Shown piece after piece: positions 23,575-31,740 of a DNA stretch of 39,820 nucleotides. Source of the DNA: 2-02-FULL-66-14 sp037443705. GTDB taxonomy: Bacteria; Pseudomonadota; Gammaproteobacteria; Burkholderiales; SG8-39. A program made the position numbers and the translations under genes. Each line of letters opens with the position of its first letter. The stretch's first letter is position 1. The notes under the pieces were generated by a model. That model was given only the letters and a program-made list of their open reading frames with translations, was not told the DNA's origin and did not search any database. Location: NCBI GenBank assembly GCA_037443705.1, contig JBBINV010000036.1:1-39820 (forward strand). The letters run 5' to 3'.

Positions 23575-26282
23575 AGAACCTGCCTCGCAGAATCGCCGCA
23601 ACCCTCGTCCTGGCGCTCGTAGCCTGCGCCGCCCTTTCCCGGGTCCCCGAGAAAGCGGCCTCCGTAGAAGGCGTCACGGAGTACCGCCTCGCGAACGGCC
23701 TGCGCGCGCTGCTCGTCCCTGACCCGAGCAGCGACACGGTGGCGGTGCACGTCGTGTACCTGGTGGGCTCGCGCCACGAGGGCTACGGCGAGAAGGGCAT
23801 GGCGCACCTGCTCGAGCACCTGCTGTTCAAGGGCACGGCGAAATACGCCAACGTCAAGCAGGAGCTCGTGCGCCGTGGCGCGCGCTACAACGGCACCACC
23901 GGCTACGACCGCACCACCTATTTCGAGACGCTTCCGGCGAGCGCCGGGAACCTCGAATGGGCGCTCGAGATGGAGGCAGACCGCATGGTGCGTGCCAACG
24001 TCGCGAAGGCCGACCTCGACAGCGAGATGACGGTGGTGCGCAACGAGTTCGAGCTTGGCGAAAACAACCCGGGCGGCGTGCTGTTCGGGCGCATGACGCG
24101 GCTCGCATTCGGCTGGCACAACTACGGCAACGCGATCATCGGCAATCGCTCGGACATCGAGGCCGTGCCGATCGACCGGCTGCAGGCCTTCTATCGCACC
24201 TGGTACCAGCCGGATAACGCGGTGCTCGTGGTCGCGGGGCGCTTCGACGAGGCGCAGGCGCTCGCCGCGATCTCGCGGCACTTCGGGGCGATTCCCCGCC
24301 CCGCGCGGCGCCTCCCGGCCCTGTACACCCAGGAGCCGACCCAGGACGGCGAGCGGACCGTGACGCTGCGCCGCGCCGGCGACACGCAGATCGTCTCGGC
24401 CCTCTACCGCGTGCCCGCGGGCAGCCACCCGGACTACCCGGCGGTCGATGTGCTGGTGCACGTGCTCGGCAGCGCGCCCTCCGGGCGCCTGCACCGCGCG
24501 CTCGTGCAAAAGGGGCTCGCTGCCGCGGCCTGGGGCGGCGAGCATGCGATGCATGACCCGGGCTTTGCCTATTTCGGGGCGAGCCTTCCGCGCGAGGCTT
24601 CGCTCGACGCGGCGCGCGACGCCCTCGTCGACACGATCGAGGGTGCCACGCGCGATCCGATCCGCGACGACGAAGTCGAGCGCGCGAAGACCGCGCTCCT
24701 GAAAGACCTGAATCGCGTGCAGACGGACACTGCGCTGCTCGTGCGCTGGCTGAGCGAGTTCGCGGCGCTCGGAGACTGGCGGCTCCTGTACCTGTACCGC
24801 GACCGCCTGCGCGCGGTGAGCACCGCCGACGTGCGGCGCGTGGCCGCGGCCTACCTCAAGCCCGCGAACCGCGTCCTCGGCACATTCGTCCCGACGGCGG
24901 ACGCGGACCGTGCGCAGATTCCGCCGCGTCCCGACGTAGCGACGATGGTCGAAGGCTATCGCGGACGCGAGGACGTCGCGCAGGGCGAGGCTTTCGATCC
25001 CTCGCCCGCAAATATCGAAAAGCGCCTGGTGCGGCGCACGCTCGCGAACGGCATCCGAATCGCGCTCCTGCCGAAGAAGACGCGCGGCGGCCTGGTGCAC
25101 GCGCAGCTCTCGCTCTACTGGGGCGACGAGACGAGCAAGATGAACCGCGCCACCGCCTGCTCGCTCGCGGGCGGCATGCTGATGCGCGGCACCGCGCGGC
25201 ACACGCGAGCGCAGCTCCGCGACGCGCTCGACCGGCTCCAGGCGAACCTGTCGGCGAGTGTCGACGGCGCGGGGCTCGAGGTCCGGCGCGAGCGCCTGGA
25301 ACCGGCGCTGCGCCTCGCCGCCGAGGTACTGCGCGAGCCCGCATTCCCGGCCGCCGAGTTCGAGGAGCTGAAGCGCGCCGCACTCGCCGGGGCGCAAGCG
25401 CAGAAGAGCGACCCCTCGGCGATTGCCGCGGAACGTCTGCAGCGCCATCTCGCGCCCTACCCGCGCGGCCACTGGCTCGCGCCGCGCAGCACGGACGAGC
25501 AAATTGCCGAACTGCGCCGCGTCGCGCTTGACGATGCAAGGCGCTGTTACGCCGAGCTGGTGGGCGCTACGGGAGCGACCTTCGTCGCGATCGGCGACTT
25601 CGACGCTGACGCGCTCGCGAAGCTGGTCGAGGAACTCTTCGGCGGCTGGAAGAGCCCCGCCGCGTTCGAGCGCATCCCCGCGCGCTACTTCGATCGGCCC
25701 TCGCTCGAGGAGGAGGTCCGAACGCCGGACAAGGCGAACGCGGTGCTGCGCGCCGGCATGAATCTCGCGCTTCGCGACGACCACCCGGACTATCCGGCGC
25801 TCGTGCTGGGAAGCTATCTCCTCGGCGGTTCCTCCGCGGCGCGGCTTCCGGCGCGCGTGCGCGAAAAGGAGGGCCTGTCCTACAGCACCTACGCCCACTT
25901 CAACGCAGGCGCGCTCGACGCGGCCGCCTCGTTCCACGCCTCGTCGATCTTCGCGCCGCAGAACAAGCAGCGCGTGGAACGGGCGATCCGCGAGGAGCTC
26001 GGGCGCGCGCTCGCCGACGGTTTCGACGCGGCGGAGATCGACAGCGGGAAGAAGAGCCTGCTCGAGCAGCGCCGCCTCGCACGCGCCAGCGACCGACAGC
26101 TCGCAGCGCGCCTCGCCAACTACCTCTTCATCGGCCGCACCTTCGACTGGGACGAGGAGTTCGAGAGGAAGATCGCCGCCCTTTCCCCGGAGCAGGTGCG
26201 CGACGCGCTTCGCCGCCACCTCGACCCGGCGAAGCTCTCGGTTCTCAAGGCCGGGGATTTTCGGGAAAGGAACGAGCAATGA
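23571..26282 (+). CDS. M16-family zinc metallopeptidase, predicted lipoprotein
   Basis: 903 residues, two M16 halves. The N-terminal half carries the inverted zinc motif HLLEH (His79, Glu82, His83), followed by RNEFELGENNPGG with the third ligand region; the C-terminal half keeps the fold but has no HxxEH, as in pitrilysin- and processing-peptidase-like proteins. The N-terminus MKNLPRRIAATLVLALVACAALS is a lipoprotein signal with lipobox LVAC (Cys19), placing it in the periplasm on a membrane. The start is TTG, overlapping the azlD stop as TTGA; no ATG lies nearby. Its stop overlaps the mscL start as ATGA. Members degrade peptides or process precursors. The substrate is unknown. Confidence 0.9.
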   Translation: MKNLPRRIAATLVLALVACAALSRVPEKAASVEGVTEYRLANGLRALLVPDPSSDTVAVHVVYLVGSRHEGYGEKGMAHLLEHLLFKGTAKYANVKQELVRRGARYNGTTGYDRTTYFETLPASAGNLEWALEMEADRMVRANVAKADLDSEMTVVRNEFELGENNPGGVLFGRMTRLAFGWHNYGNAIIGNRSDIEAVPIDRLQAFYRTWYQPDNAVLVVAGRFDEAQALAAISRHFGAIPRPARRLPALYTQEPTQDGERTVTLRRAGDTQIVSALYRVPAGSHPDYPAVDVLVHVLGSAPSGRLHRALVQKGLAAAAWGGEHAMHDPGFAYFGASLPREASLDAARDALVDTIEGATRDPIRDDEVERAKTALLKDLNRVQTDTALLVRWLSEFAALGDWRLLYLYRDRLRAVSTADVRRVAAAYLKPANRVLGTFVPTADADRAQIPPRPDVATMVEGYRGREDVAQGEAFDPSPANIEKRLVRRTLANGIRIALLPKKTRGGLVHAQLSLYWGDETSKMNRATACSLAGGMLMRGTARHTRAQLRDALDRLQANLSASVDGAGLEVRRERLEPALRLAAEVLREPAFPAAEFEELKRAALAGAQAQKSDPSAIAAERLQRHLAPYPRGHWLAPRSTDEQIAELRRVALDDARRCYAELVGATGATFVAIGDFDADALAKLVEELFGGWKSPAAFERIPARYFDRPSLEEEVRTPDKANAVLRAGMNLALRDDHPDYPALVLGSYLLGGSSAARLPARVREKEGLSYSTYAHFNAGALDAAASFHASSIFAPQNKQRVERAIREELGRALADGFDAAEIDSGKKSLLEQRRLARASDRQLAARLANYLFIGRTFDWDEEFERKIAALSPEQVRDALRRHLDPAKLSVLKAGDFRERNEQ

Positions 26283-26656
26283 GCATCGGAAGGGAATTCC
26301 GCGAGTTCGCGATGAAGGGCAACGTGGTGGACCTTGCCGTCGGCGTGATCATCGGCGCGGCGTTCGGCAAGATCGTGAGCTCGCTCGTGGGAGACGTGAT
26401 GATGCCGCTCCTCGGCACGGTGATCGGCGGGATCGACTTCACGGGCCTTGCGCTGAAGATCGGCTCGGCGACGATCGCCTACGGCAGGTTCATCCAGAGC
26501 TGCGTCGATTTCCTCATCATCGCCTGGGCGATCTTCGTGGCGATGAAGGTGATCAATCGCCTGAAGCGCGAGGAGCAAGAGCCCGCCGCGCCGGCCGCGC
26601 CGCCGCGCCAGGAGGTGCTCCTCGAGGAGATCCGGGACCTGCTCAAGTCCCGGTAG
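26279..26656 (+). CDS. mscL: Large-conductance mechanosensitive channel MscL
   Basis: 125 residues, slightly shorter than the usual about 136. The first helix FREFAMKGNVVDLAVGVIIGAAFGKIVSSLVGDVMMPLLG is the MscL pore helix, and CVDFLIIAWAIFVAMKVINRL is the second. The C-terminus is charged (EEQEPAAPAAPPRQEVLLEEIRDLLKSR). The homopentamer opens under membrane tension to release osmolytes during hypo-osmotic shock. Its start overlaps the stop of the M16 peptidase (ATGA). It converges with greB across 39 bp. Confidence 0.96.
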   Translation: MSIGREFREFAMKGNVVDLAVGVIIGAAFGKIVSSLVGDVMMPLLGTVIGGIDFTGLALKIGSATIAYGRFIQSCVDFLIIAWAIFVAMKVINRLKREEQEPAAPAAPPRQEVLLEEIRDLLKSR

Positions 26657-26695
26657 GAACGCGTGTCCCCGCCTGCGCAGGGACGCCGGCAGGTT

Positions 26696-27238
26696 TCAGT
26701 CGATCGGGTCGTAGCGCACTTCGAGGACCTCGAGGCGCTCCGATCCCGCAGGCGTGCGCACCTGCACCGTGTCGCCCTCGCGCGCTTTCAGGAGCGCCCG
26801 GGCGATCGGCGAGATCCAGGACACGCGCCGTTTCGCCGGATCGACCTCGTCGATTCCCACGATGGTCACGGTTCGGGTTTCATCCTTGACCCTGAAATTC
26901 ACGGTCGCCCCGAAGAACACCTGATCGGTATCGCGCCCGGCGCTCTCGACCACCTCGGCGGCTTCCAGCCGCTTGATGAGGAAGCGCACCCGCCGATCGA
27001 TCTCGCGCAGCCGTTTCTTCCCGTAGAGGTAATCCCCGTTCTCGGAGCGGTCGCCGTTCGAGGCCGCCCAGGCGACCGTCTGCACCACCTGCGGCCGCTC
27101 GGCCTCGACCAGACGCTTCAGCTCCGCCTTCAGGCGCGCGTAGCCCGCCGGGGAGATGTAGTTCCTTTCCCGGATCTCGGGCGGCGCGGGAGCGGCGTCC
27201 TCGTCGCGCTCGGTTTCGCGCACGAACGCTTTCGACAT
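26696..27238 (-). CDS. greB: Transcription elongation factor GreB
   Basis: 180 residues, somewhat longer than the about 158 of E. coli, with an extra charged N-terminus. NYISPAGYARLKAELKRLV and the GreB-specific NGDRSENGDYLYGKKRLREIDRRVRFLIKRLE form the N-terminal coiled coil whose tip holds the acidic residues that promote RNA cleavage; the C-terminal FKBP-like domain follows (VNFRVKDETRTVTIVG..., WISPIARALLKAREGD). GreB rescues backtracked RNA polymerase. ATG 27238 gives a normal N-terminus; the frame is open further upstream to 27454 but only as antisense of the ankyrin gene. TAGAAT at 27252-27247 (minus) is a good -10 box but lies only 8 nt from the start. Confidence 0.94.
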   Translation of the reverse strand: MSKAFVRETERDEDAAPAPPEIRERNYISPAGYARLKAELKRLVEAERPQVVQTVAWAASNGDRSENGDYLYGKKRLREIDRRVRFLIKRLEAAEVVESAGRDTDQVFFGATVNFRVKDETRTVTIVGIDEVDPAKRRVSWISPIARALLKAREGDTVQVRTPAGSERLEVLEVRYDPID

Positions 27239-27323
27239 GGGCGAAAATTCTACACCGCGGAGCGGGCTTGCCAGCGCCGCACGCGCGCCCGAAAATGCGC
27301 CCTGCGACCACGGGGGGAAAGCC

Positions 27324-28052
27324 ATGGCAATCCAGAAGACGGTGGAAAAGGACGATCTGCTCTCGAGGATGCGGATCAAGGAGATGGTCGTGTTCGGCCT
27401 GATCGCGCTCGTCGCGCTGCTCGCGAACCTTCCGCGCGAGTATGTGGAGGGCACGCTCGGGATCGACTACCCGCTCCTGTTCGGGGTGCTCGGGTCGCTG
27501 GTGGTGATCGCGCTGTTCCTGTACCTCAAGTTCTTCTTCTTCCTCGCGGTGGTGCTGCTGATCGCCGGAGCCAATCTCCCGGAGCAGATCGCGGACGGTT
27601 TCGGCATCTCGAAGATTCCGCTGGTGCTGGCGCTCGTCGCGATGGTCGGCATCTCGCTCATCAACTACGTGGTGAAGCTCCTGCCCACGGGCCTCGAGCC
27701 CAAGAAGAAGGAATCGAGCCCCGAGGGTATCCGCGCGATGTTCTACGCGATCGAGAAGAACAACCTCGTGTACGCGCAGAAGGTGCTGTCGATGAACTTC
27801 GACCCGAACCTCACGCACGACAACGGCTACACCCCGCTTGCCTACGCCGCGATGAAGGGCAATCCGCAGATGGTGGAGTTGTTCCTCCGGAACGGCGCCG
27901 ACCCGCAGCGCACCACGCGCGAGGGCGACACCGCCGTGGAGCTTGCGCTGCGCATGGGCCATACGGAGGTCGCCGACCTTCTCAAGCGCGCGCGCCAGGA
28001 CCTCGAGGCGCGCCTCGCCGGCAGCACGCAGGCCCAGCCTACTACTGTATAA
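27324..28052 (+). CDS. Membrane-anchored ankyrin-repeat protein
   Basis: 242 residues. Three or four hydrophobic segments lie at about residues 22-38, 51-90 and 100-118 (MVVFGLIALVALLANL, LFGVLGSLVVIALFLYLKF, PLVLALVAMVGISLINYVVKL). After a charged linker come two to three ankyrin repeats at about 145-225, including NGYTPLAYAAMKGNPQMVELFLRNGADP and EGDTAVELALRMGHTEVADLLKRA. The likely arrangement is a membrane domain with a cytoplasmic ankyrin scaffold. No function is known; ankyrin repeats bind other proteins. The ATG at 27324 follows GGGGGGAAAGCC. The stop TAA lies inside the LexA-type palindrome. Confidence 0.85.
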   Translation: MAIQKTVEKDDLLSRMRIKEMVVFGLIALVALLANLPREYVEGTLGIDYPLLFGVLGSLVVIALFLYLKFFFFLAVVLLIAGANLPEQIADGFGISKIPLVLALVAMVGISLINYVVKLLPTGLEPKKKESSPEGIRAMFYAIEKNNLVYAQKVLSMNFDPNLTHDNGYTPLAYAAMKGNPQMVELFLRNGADPQRTTREGDTAVELALRMGHTEVADLLKRARQDLEARLAGSTQAQPTTV

Positions 28053-28060
28053 TTATACAG
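28045..28060. promoter_or_regulatory. LexA-type SOS box
   Basis: CTGTATAATTATACAG is a perfect 16-bp palindrome that fits the CTGT-N8-ACAG operator bound by LexA in beta- and gammaproteobacteria, with the expected AT-rich centre. It contains TATAAT, so a bound repressor would cover a -10 box, but no -35 is evident at 16-18 nt. It overlaps the last codon and stop of the ankyrin gene and lies 272 nt upstream of nrdJ, the only gene it can plausibly serve in the forward direction. Confidence 0.6.
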
Positions 28061-28163
28061 CCCAGCGCTAGGGCCCCCGGGGGCCGCCGCTGCAGCGCAA
28101 AAACGGCGTTGCGATTCAGGCGGATAACCGGAGGCTCCCCGCGTGACGCGGCGCGCACACGGG

Positions 28164-28179
28164 CTACTAGATATAGTGG
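28164..28179. promoter_or_regulatory. NrdR box 1
   Basis: CTACTAGATATAGTGG matches 12 of 16 positions of the NrdR consensus aCaCwAtATaTwGtgt in either orientation, including the core CTAxATATAG. NrdR is the ATP/dATP-sensing repressor of ribonucleotide reductase genes. The next box starts 31 bp further on. Confidence 0.75.
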
Positions 28180-28194
28180 TCGTAATGACCACGC

Positions 28195-28210
28195 AGACAA
28201 AATGTTGTGT
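28195..28210. promoter_or_regulatory. NrdR box 2
   Basis: AGACAAAATGTTGTGT matches 13 of 16 positions of the NrdR consensus. It lies 31 bp (three helical turns) from box 1, the spacing typical of tandem NrdR boxes, and it overlaps the -35 box of the candidate promoter, which suits repression. Confidence 0.72.
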
Positions 28211-28234
28211 TTTCAATCCCCTATGTGGGATACT
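28205..28234 (+). promoter_or_regulatory. Candidate sigma70 promoter of nrdJ
   Basis: TTGTGT (28205-28210) and GATACT (28229-28234) are separated by 18 nt. Each is a moderate match to the -35 and -10 consensus. Its overlap with NrdR box 2 supports the assignment. Transcription would start about 90 nt upstream of the nrdJ ATG. Confidence 0.45.
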
Positions 28235-28332
28235 TGATGTGAGACAAGAAATCGCGAACTGTTCGAGCGAAGCGGTCACGAAGCGGTAACCTTGGCGCCT
28301 CGCCCGAATCGACCCGACCGGAAAGAAAAAGG

Positions 28333-31173
28333 ATGACGACATCTGGCACCGGTACCCACGATACCTCCACCGCGCTCGCCGAGCAGGAGATCTGCCGCGA
28401 CGCGCTGATCGAGAAGTACGCCAAGGGCAAGGAGACGAGCGCCCTCGAGGTGCGCCGGCGCGTGGCGCGCGCGCTCGCGCAGGCCGAGCCCGAGGAGCGG
28501 CGCGCGCACTGGGAGAAGAGATTCCTCGCCGCGCTCGAGGAAGGCTTCATCCCCGCGGGCCGGATCAACTCCGCGGCCGGCATCCAGATGCAGGCGACGC
28601 TGATCAACTGCTTCGTGCAGCCGGTCGGGGACTCGATCTCCGAGGTGGTCGACGGCCGGCCCGGAATCTACACCGCGCTCCAGGAGGCCGCCGAGACGAT
28701 GCGCCGCGGCGGCGGCGTGGGCTACGACTTCTCGTCGATCCGCCCCAAGGGCGCCGACGTGAAAGGCACGCACTCGCGCGCTTCGGGGCCCGTGTCCTAC
28801 ATGCGCGTGTTCGACCGCTCCTGCGAGACCGTGGAATCGGCCGGCGCGCGCCGCGGCGCGCAGATGGGGGTGCTGCGCTGCGACCACCCCGACGTCGAGG
28901 AATTCATCCACGCCAAGGACCAGGGCGATCTGAGCAACTTCAACATCTCGGTCGGGGTCACCGACGAGTTCATGGCGGCGGTGGAGAACGACCGCGACGT
29001 CGAGCTGGTGCACCGTGCCCGTCCCACGGCCGATCAGGTGAAGGAAGGCGCCTACCAGCGCGACGACGGCATGTGGGTGTACCGCAAGCTCCGGGCACGC
29101 GAGCTCTGGGAGCAGATCATGCGCTCGACGTACGACCACGCCGAGCCCGGGATCCTGTTCCTCGACCGGATCAACCGCGACAACAACCTCAACTACTGCG
29201 AGACGATCGAGGCCACCAATCCGTGCGCGGAGCAGCCGCTGCCGCCCTACGGCTGCTGCTGCCTGGGCTCGATCGACCTGACCCATTTCGTACGCGAGCC
29301 CTTCGGCGAAACGGCGCGCTTCGACTTCGAGCGCTTCGGCCGCGTCGTCGAGGTCTCGGTTCGAATGCTCGACGACGTGCTCGACGTGACTGCATGGCCG
29401 CTCGAGCAGCAGCACAAGGAAGCGATGGCGAAACGGCGCGTCGGCCTCGGGTTTACGGGCCTGGGCGACGCGCTCGTGATGCTGCGGCTGCGCTACGACA
29501 GCGAAGAGGCGCGCGCGATGGCCTCGCGAATCTCGGAGGCGATGCGCGACTACGCCTACCGGGCCTCCGTGGAGCTCGCGCGCGAACGCGGCGCGTTCCC
29601 GCTCTTCAACGCGGACCTGTACCTCTCGGGCACGAGCTTCGCAGCGCGCCTGCCCGAGGAAGTGAAGCAGCTGATCCGCCGCCACGGCATCCGCAACTCG
29701 CACCTGCTGTCGATCGCACCGACCGGGACGATCTCGCTCGCGTTCGCCGACAACGCCTCCAATGGAATCGAGCCGCCGTTCTCGTGGGTGTATACGCGCA
29801 AGAAGCGCATGCCCGATGGCACGCTGAAGGAGTTCCCGGTCGAGGACCATGCCTGGCGCCTTTACAGGGCCGGCGGGGGGGACATCGAGAACCTGCCCCC
29901 GTATTTCGTCACCGCGCTGGAGATCAGCGCGCGCGCGCACGAGCAGATGGTGGCGGCGGTGGCGCCCTACGTCGACACGAGCATCTCGAAGACCGTCAAC
30001 GTCCCCGAGGACTACCCCTACGGCGAGTTCCAGGACCTCTATTTCCACGCCTGGAAATCGGGGCTCAAGGGCCTCGCCACCTACCGCCCGAACAAGGTGC
30101 TCGGCGCGGTGCTCTCGGTCGAGAAGCCTGCCGATAAGCCGCAGGACTTCCGCTCGGACGACGTCAACCGGCGCATTCGGATCAAGACGGTGCCCGCGCC
30201 GGTGCTCGCGAGCCTGCGCTGGCCGGGTCGGCCGCAGCTCGCCGAAGGCAACCCCGCCTGGACCTACATGATCGAGACGCCGCACGGCTCGTTCGCCGTG
30301 TTCGTAGGGCACGTCGAAAACGGACGCAAGCACGCGTTCGAGGTCTGGGTGAACGGCGCCGGCCAGCCGCGCGGCCTTGGCGCGCTCGCAAAAACCCTTT
30401 CGATGGACATGCGCGCCAACGACCCGGGGTGGCTGCGGCTCAAGCTCGAGACGCTCGCCAGGGCCGGCGGCGACGAGCCCTTCGACCTGCCGTTTCCGCC
30501 GCACGGCGAGAGAAAGCGCATGCGCTCGGTGGTCTCGGCCTTCGCGCAGGTGGTGCGCTGGCGGGTCGAGCAGATCGGCGGATTTCACGACGGCCCGACG
30601 CCGGTGCTCGACACGATGTTCAGCCTGAAGGAGCCCAAGACCGGCACCGACGGGACGATGTCCTGGACCGTGGACGTGCTCAACCCGCGCACCGGCGACG
30701 ACTTCGTGCTGGGCCTCAAGGAAATCACGCTCCCCGATGGCATCACGCGGCCCTACTCGATGTGGCTATCGGGCGAGTACCCGAAGCCGCTCGACGGGCT
30801 CTGCAAGATCCTGTCCCTCGACATGCGCGTGCTCGACCCGGCGTGGATCGGGATGAAGCTCCGAAAGCTCCTCGATTTCCCCGAGCCGCTCGGCGACTTC
30901 ATGGCTTTCGTGCCGGGGGCGAAGCGCCAGCAGACCTACCCCTCTACCGTCTCGTACGCGGCGCGCCTGATCCTGCACCGCTACGCGATGCTCGGGATCC
31001 TGGACGAGAACGGCGTGCCGCACCGCGAGATGGGCATCCTGCAGCAACCCACCGGGGCGCAGGCGCCGATCCTGCAGGGCGGCCGCTGCCCCGAGTGCGG
31101 CAACTACACCATGATCCGCAAGGACGGGTGCGACTACTGCACCGCTTGCGGCTACGTGGGGGTTTGCGGCTGA
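28333..31173 (+). CDS. nrdJ: Adenosylcobalamin-dependent (class II) ribonucleotide reductase
   Basis: 946 residues. The reductase barrel carries INCFVQPVGDSI near residue 90, the loop EATNPCAEQPLPPYG (Asn296, Cys298, Glu300, the radical/catalytic set) and APTGTISLAFADNASNGIEP. The C-terminal third holds two related units with the shared core GLxxLAKTLSMDMRxxDPGWLxLKL and GLCKILSLDMRVLDPAWIGMKL, a tandem TSCPD-type module. A cysteine-rich tail with CPEC, CDYC and CGYVGVCG probably carries the redox-active pair. The enzyme converts ribonucleotides to deoxyribonucleotides with a radical from coenzyme B12, with or without oxygen. No B12 biosynthesis genes are near. Upstream there are tandem NrdR boxes and a LexA-type palindrome. 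Confidence 0.95.
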   Translation: MTTSGTGTHDTSTALAEQEICRDALIEKYAKGKETSALEVRRRVARALAQAEPEERRAHWEKRFLAALEEGFIPAGRINSAAGIQMQATLINCFVQPVGDSISEVVDGRPGIYTALQEAAETMRRGGGVGYDFSSIRPKGADVKGTHSRASGPVSYMRVFDRSCETVESAGARRGAQMGVLRCDHPDVEEFIHAKDQGDLSNFNISVGVTDEFMAAVENDRDVELVHRARPTADQVKEGAYQRDDGMWVYRKLRARELWEQIMRSTYDHAEPGILFLDRINRDNNLNYCETIEATNPCAEQPLPPYGCCCLGSIDLTHFVREPFGETARFDFERFGRVVEVSVRMLDDVLDVTAWPLEQQHKEAMAKRRVGLGFTGLGDALVMLRLRYDSEEARAMASRISEAMRDYAYRASVELARERGAFPLFNADLYLSGTSFAARLPEEVKQLIRRHGIRNSHLLSIAPTGTISLAFADNASNGIEPPFSWVYTRKKRMPDGTLKEFPVEDHAWRLYRAGGGDIENLPPYFVTALEISARAHEQMVAAVAPYVDTSISKTVNVPEDYPYGEFQDLYFHAWKSGLKGLATYRPNKVLGAVLSVEKPADKPQDFRSDDVNRRIRIKTVPAPVLASLRWPGRPQLAEGNPAWTYMIETPHGSFAVFVGHVENGRKHAFEVWVNGAGQPRGLGALAKTLSMDMRANDPGWLRLKLETLARAGGDEPFDLPFPPHGERKRMRSVVSAFAQVVRWRVEQIGGFHDGPTPVLDTMFSLKEPKTGTDGTMSWTVDVLNPRTGDDFVLGLKEITLPDGITRPYSMWLSGEYPKPLDGLCKILSLDMRVLDPAWIGMKLRKLLDFPEPLGDFMAFVPGAKRQQTYPSTVSYAARLILHRYAMLGILDENGVPHREMGILQQPTGAQAPILQGGRCPECGNYTMIRKDGCDYCTACGYVGVCG

Positions 31174-31183
31174 GCTGGCCTTA

Positions 31184-31203
31184 GACTCTCATGCATGAGA
31201 GTC
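31184..31203. promoter_or_regulatory. Perfect 20-bp palindrome over the start of the AhpD-like gene
   Basis: GACTCTCATGCATGAGAGTC is its own reverse complement and contains the start ATG (31195) in the centre right. It lies 10 nt after the nrdJ stop. It could be an operator, a repressor site for a TetR/GntR-type factor, or an RNA hairpin that hides the start codon. Confidence 0.45.
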
Positions 31204-31740
31204 CGCGAGCCGTCTCTTTCCGCGCTTCCGTTCTACCTGAGGCCCCTTTTCTGGCTCCAGCGCCGCCGCTGGGCCCAGATGCTCATCCCGGCGCTCACGT
31301 GGGCGCGGCTGCCTTCGTACTACCTCGCGCTGATCCATTTCCATGGCGCGGTAGAGCGCAAGGGCTCGCCGCTCGAGCCGGCGCTGCGCTCGCTCGTCCA
31401 GGCGCGCATCTCGCAGCTCAACCACTGCGCGTTCTGCATCGACCTCAACTCGCAGATCGCGGCCGAGCGCGCGGGCTCGATGGACAAGGCGCTCGCTGTC
31501 GCCGATTGGCGACAGCATGAAATCTTTACCGACCGGGAACGCGCGGCGCTCGCCTATGCCGAAGCCGTCACCCAATCCTCGGTAAACGACGAAATCTTCG
31601 CGCGGCTGCGGAAGCATTTCACGGAGGAAGCGATCATCGAATTGACGGGGCTCGCGGCGTTCCAGAACCTTTCGGCCAAGTTCAATGCCGCGCTCGACAT
31701 CCCGGCGCAGGGGTTCTGCCGGGCGCGAAGCTCAGGCTGA
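31195..31740 (+). CDS. AhpD-like carboxymuconolactone decarboxylase-family protein
   Basis: 181 residues. The CxxC pair is Cys78-Ala-Phe-Cys81 in LNHCAFCIDLNSQ, matching the AhpD/CMD disulfide site; the residue four after the second Cys is Asn85, where true AhpD has His. The rest is helical (FTDRERAALAYAEAVTQSSVNDEIFARLRKHF, EAIIELTGLAAFQNLSAKFNAALDIPAQGFC). AhpD-like proteins act as thiol-based peroxidase helpers; others decarboxylate lactones, and many are uncharacterised. The ATG at 31195 is chosen over 31191 by frame. It follows nrdJ by 21 nt and ends overlapping the convergent gene by 9 nt. Confidence 0.83.
   Translation: MRVREPSLSALPFYLRPLFWLQRRRWAQMLIPALTWARLPSYYLALIHFHGAVERKGSPLEPALRSLVQARISQLNHCAFCIDLNSQIAAERAGSMDKALAVADWRQHEIFTDRERAALAYAEAVTQSSVNDEIFARLRKHFTEEAIIELTGLAAFQNLSAKFNAALDIPAQGFCRARSSG

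Larger units (their letters stand above)
28053..28332 (+). promoter_or_regulatory. 280-bp control region upstream of nrdJ
   Basis: This is the longest non-coding stretch of the window. From left to right it holds the second half of the LexA-type palindrome, a GC palindrome GGCCCCCGGGGGCC (28072-28085), two NrdR boxes, an inverted repeat GTGGTC-GTAAT-GACCAC (28176-28192) between them, a candidate promoter (28205-28234), and a leader of about 90-100 nt ending in GGAAAGAAAAAGG before the nrdJ ATG. A B12 riboswitch was looked for, given the B12-dependent enzyme, but no B12-box sequence was found. Confidence 0.6.

Noticed and set aside
26657..26695. Terminator between mscL and greB
   Set aside because: A small palindrome CCTGCGCAGG is present, but the stem is short and there is no T run on either strand.
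28072..28085. GC palindrome GGCCCCCGGGGGCC as a terminator or origin element
   Set aside because: There is no T run and no nearby repeats; it is a likely consequence of high GC content.
28143..28289. A 48-codon GTG-started open frame with CGGAGG upstream
   Set aside because: It overlaps the two NrdR boxes and the promoter, and its product has no resemblance to anything known.
28060..28332. Cobalamin riboswitch ahead of nrdJ
   Set aside because: No B12-box (AGYCAGGAGACC-like) or matching helices were found; the region is better explained by NrdR boxes.
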